Below, piece after piece: positions 5,935 to 6,316 of a stretch of 6,316 bases of DNA. The notes under the pieces were generated by a model, which saw nothing but the letters and a program-made list of their open reading frames with translations, did not search any database and was not told the origin of the DNA. The position numbers and the translations under genes are program-made. The DNA lies in the NCBI GenBank assembly GCA_964455095.1, contig CAYVUV010000329.1:1-6316 (forward strand), given 5' to 3'. The stretch's first letter is position 1; every line of letters starts with the position of its first letter. Origin of the DNA: CAYVUV01 sp964455095. GTDB taxonomy: Bacteria > Desulfobacterota > Binatia > HRBIN30 > CADEER01.

Positions 5935-5962
5935 AGTTTACGCCGGTCAGCTGAGAGGTCAA
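5935..5962 (-). promoter_or_regulatory. Predicted promoter of the toxin-antitoxin operon with an internal palindrome
   Basis: On the minus strand, TTGACC (5957-5962) is a near-consensus -35 box and TAAACT (5935-5940) a fair -10 box, with a 16-base spacer. Only seven bases separate the -10 box from the ATG at 5927, so transcription should start at or next to the A of the start codon. This fits the missing ribosome binding site. The spacer holds an 8-bp perfect palindrome, TCAGCTGA, at 5947-5954, a likely operator for the antitoxin. Confidence 0.55.
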
Positions 5963-6037
5963 GAAAAGTGCGCAGTGGACTGTTGCGGTCTGACGAGTCG
6001 CGATCATCGATGCGCTGCATGCAACTGTGGCGAATTC

Positions 6038-6316
6038 CTATTCGAGCAGCTGGTGAAGACCCCTTGAGAGGTCGGCGATTCCGCTGTCGCCGTTCGTCTT
6101 CCACTTGGCCACCCAAGAGTAAACGTAGGCTCCGGGCCTGACCGAAGATGCTGGTACCAACCCCCAGGTCATTGCACAAAGACAAAGGCCAAGGACTCCG
6201 CGGTCGAACGCCCGTGCGAGGTCTGACGCAGATGAGTCGATCAGCTCGCAAAGTGAACGCCCGTGGTGAACCTGAAGGTCTTCTTGATCCTCCAGAAGAT
6301 CGAAATAGACCTGCCG
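6038..6316 (-). CDS. C-terminal end of an unrecognised protein, truncated by the window edge
   Basis: On the minus strand a frame runs from base 6316 to a TAG at 6038-6040, giving 92 residues and no start inside the window. It begins RQVYFDLLEDQEDLQVHHG and ends SRGLHQLLE. The composition is that of a soluble protein: an acidic start, a Cys/Trp-containing middle (VLGLCLCAMTWGLV, residues 41-54) and a Trp/Lys stretch (YSWVAKWKTNGDSG, residues 66-79). No family is recognised. Codon third positions are less GC-rich than in the other genes. A competing minus-strand frame here, which runs on into the antitoxin, is Arg-rich and looks like a shadow. Either this is a real gene end or the region is noncoding. 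Confidence 0.45.
   Translation of the reverse strand, partial: RQVYFDLLEDQEDLQVHHGRSLCELIDSSASDLARAFDRGVLGLCLCAMTWGLVPASSVRPGAYVYSWVAKWKTNGDSGIADLSRGLHQLLE

Noticed and set aside
5928..6251. Upstream extension of the antitoxin to an ATG at 6251, giving 186 residues.
   Set aside because: The added part is Arg-rich and unlike ParD proteins, and a good promoter lies inside it, directly before the ATG at 5927.

Overview
The window is GC-rich DNA with dense, strongly GC-biased coding sequence. It has no rRNA, tRNA, CRISPR array or recognisable insertion sequence. The best taxonomic hint is the secreted protein at 1219-3357: signal peptide, dockerin-like calcium loops, a long Thr/Pro linker, then repeats. 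That architecture is familiar from Deltaproteobacteria-like and Binatota-like environmental genomes. This is an inference from style, not a proven assignment.

Layout. (1) Positions 1-954, minus strand: the first 318 residues of a multi-pass membrane sensor, probably a histidine kinase or diguanylate cyclase, cut by the left edge. (2) Positions 955-1218: a divergent intergenic region with two clear inverted repeats. (3) Positions 1219-3357, plus: a 712-residue secreted modular protein ending in seven repeats of about 53 residues, which I read as a seven-bladed beta-propeller closed by a strand from its N-terminal side. (4) Positions 3451-5355, plus: a tight three-gene operon with overlapping ends. 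It encodes a Gfo/Idh/MocA-type NAD(P)-dependent oxidoreductase and two different small flavin/F420 split-barrel proteins. A 14-bp perfect palindrome covers the ribosome binding site of the first gene. (5) Positions 5401-5927, minus: a ParD/ParE-like toxin-antitoxin pair. Its promoter sits so close to the antitoxin ATG that the mRNA should be leaderless. (6) Positions 6038-6316, minus: the likely C-terminal end of an unrecognised protein cut by the right edge.

How the parts relate. The sensor and the secreted protein are divergently transcribed and may share control sequence, but nothing proves a functional link. The three oxidoreductase-type genes are almost certainly co-translated and probably serve one redox pathway of unknown substrate. 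The toxin-antitoxin pair converges on that operon with a 45-bp gap and looks like an independent module. I see no clearly new defence or mobile system. The least ordinary items are the propeller protein, which carries both dockerin-like and cohesin-like parts, and the operon.
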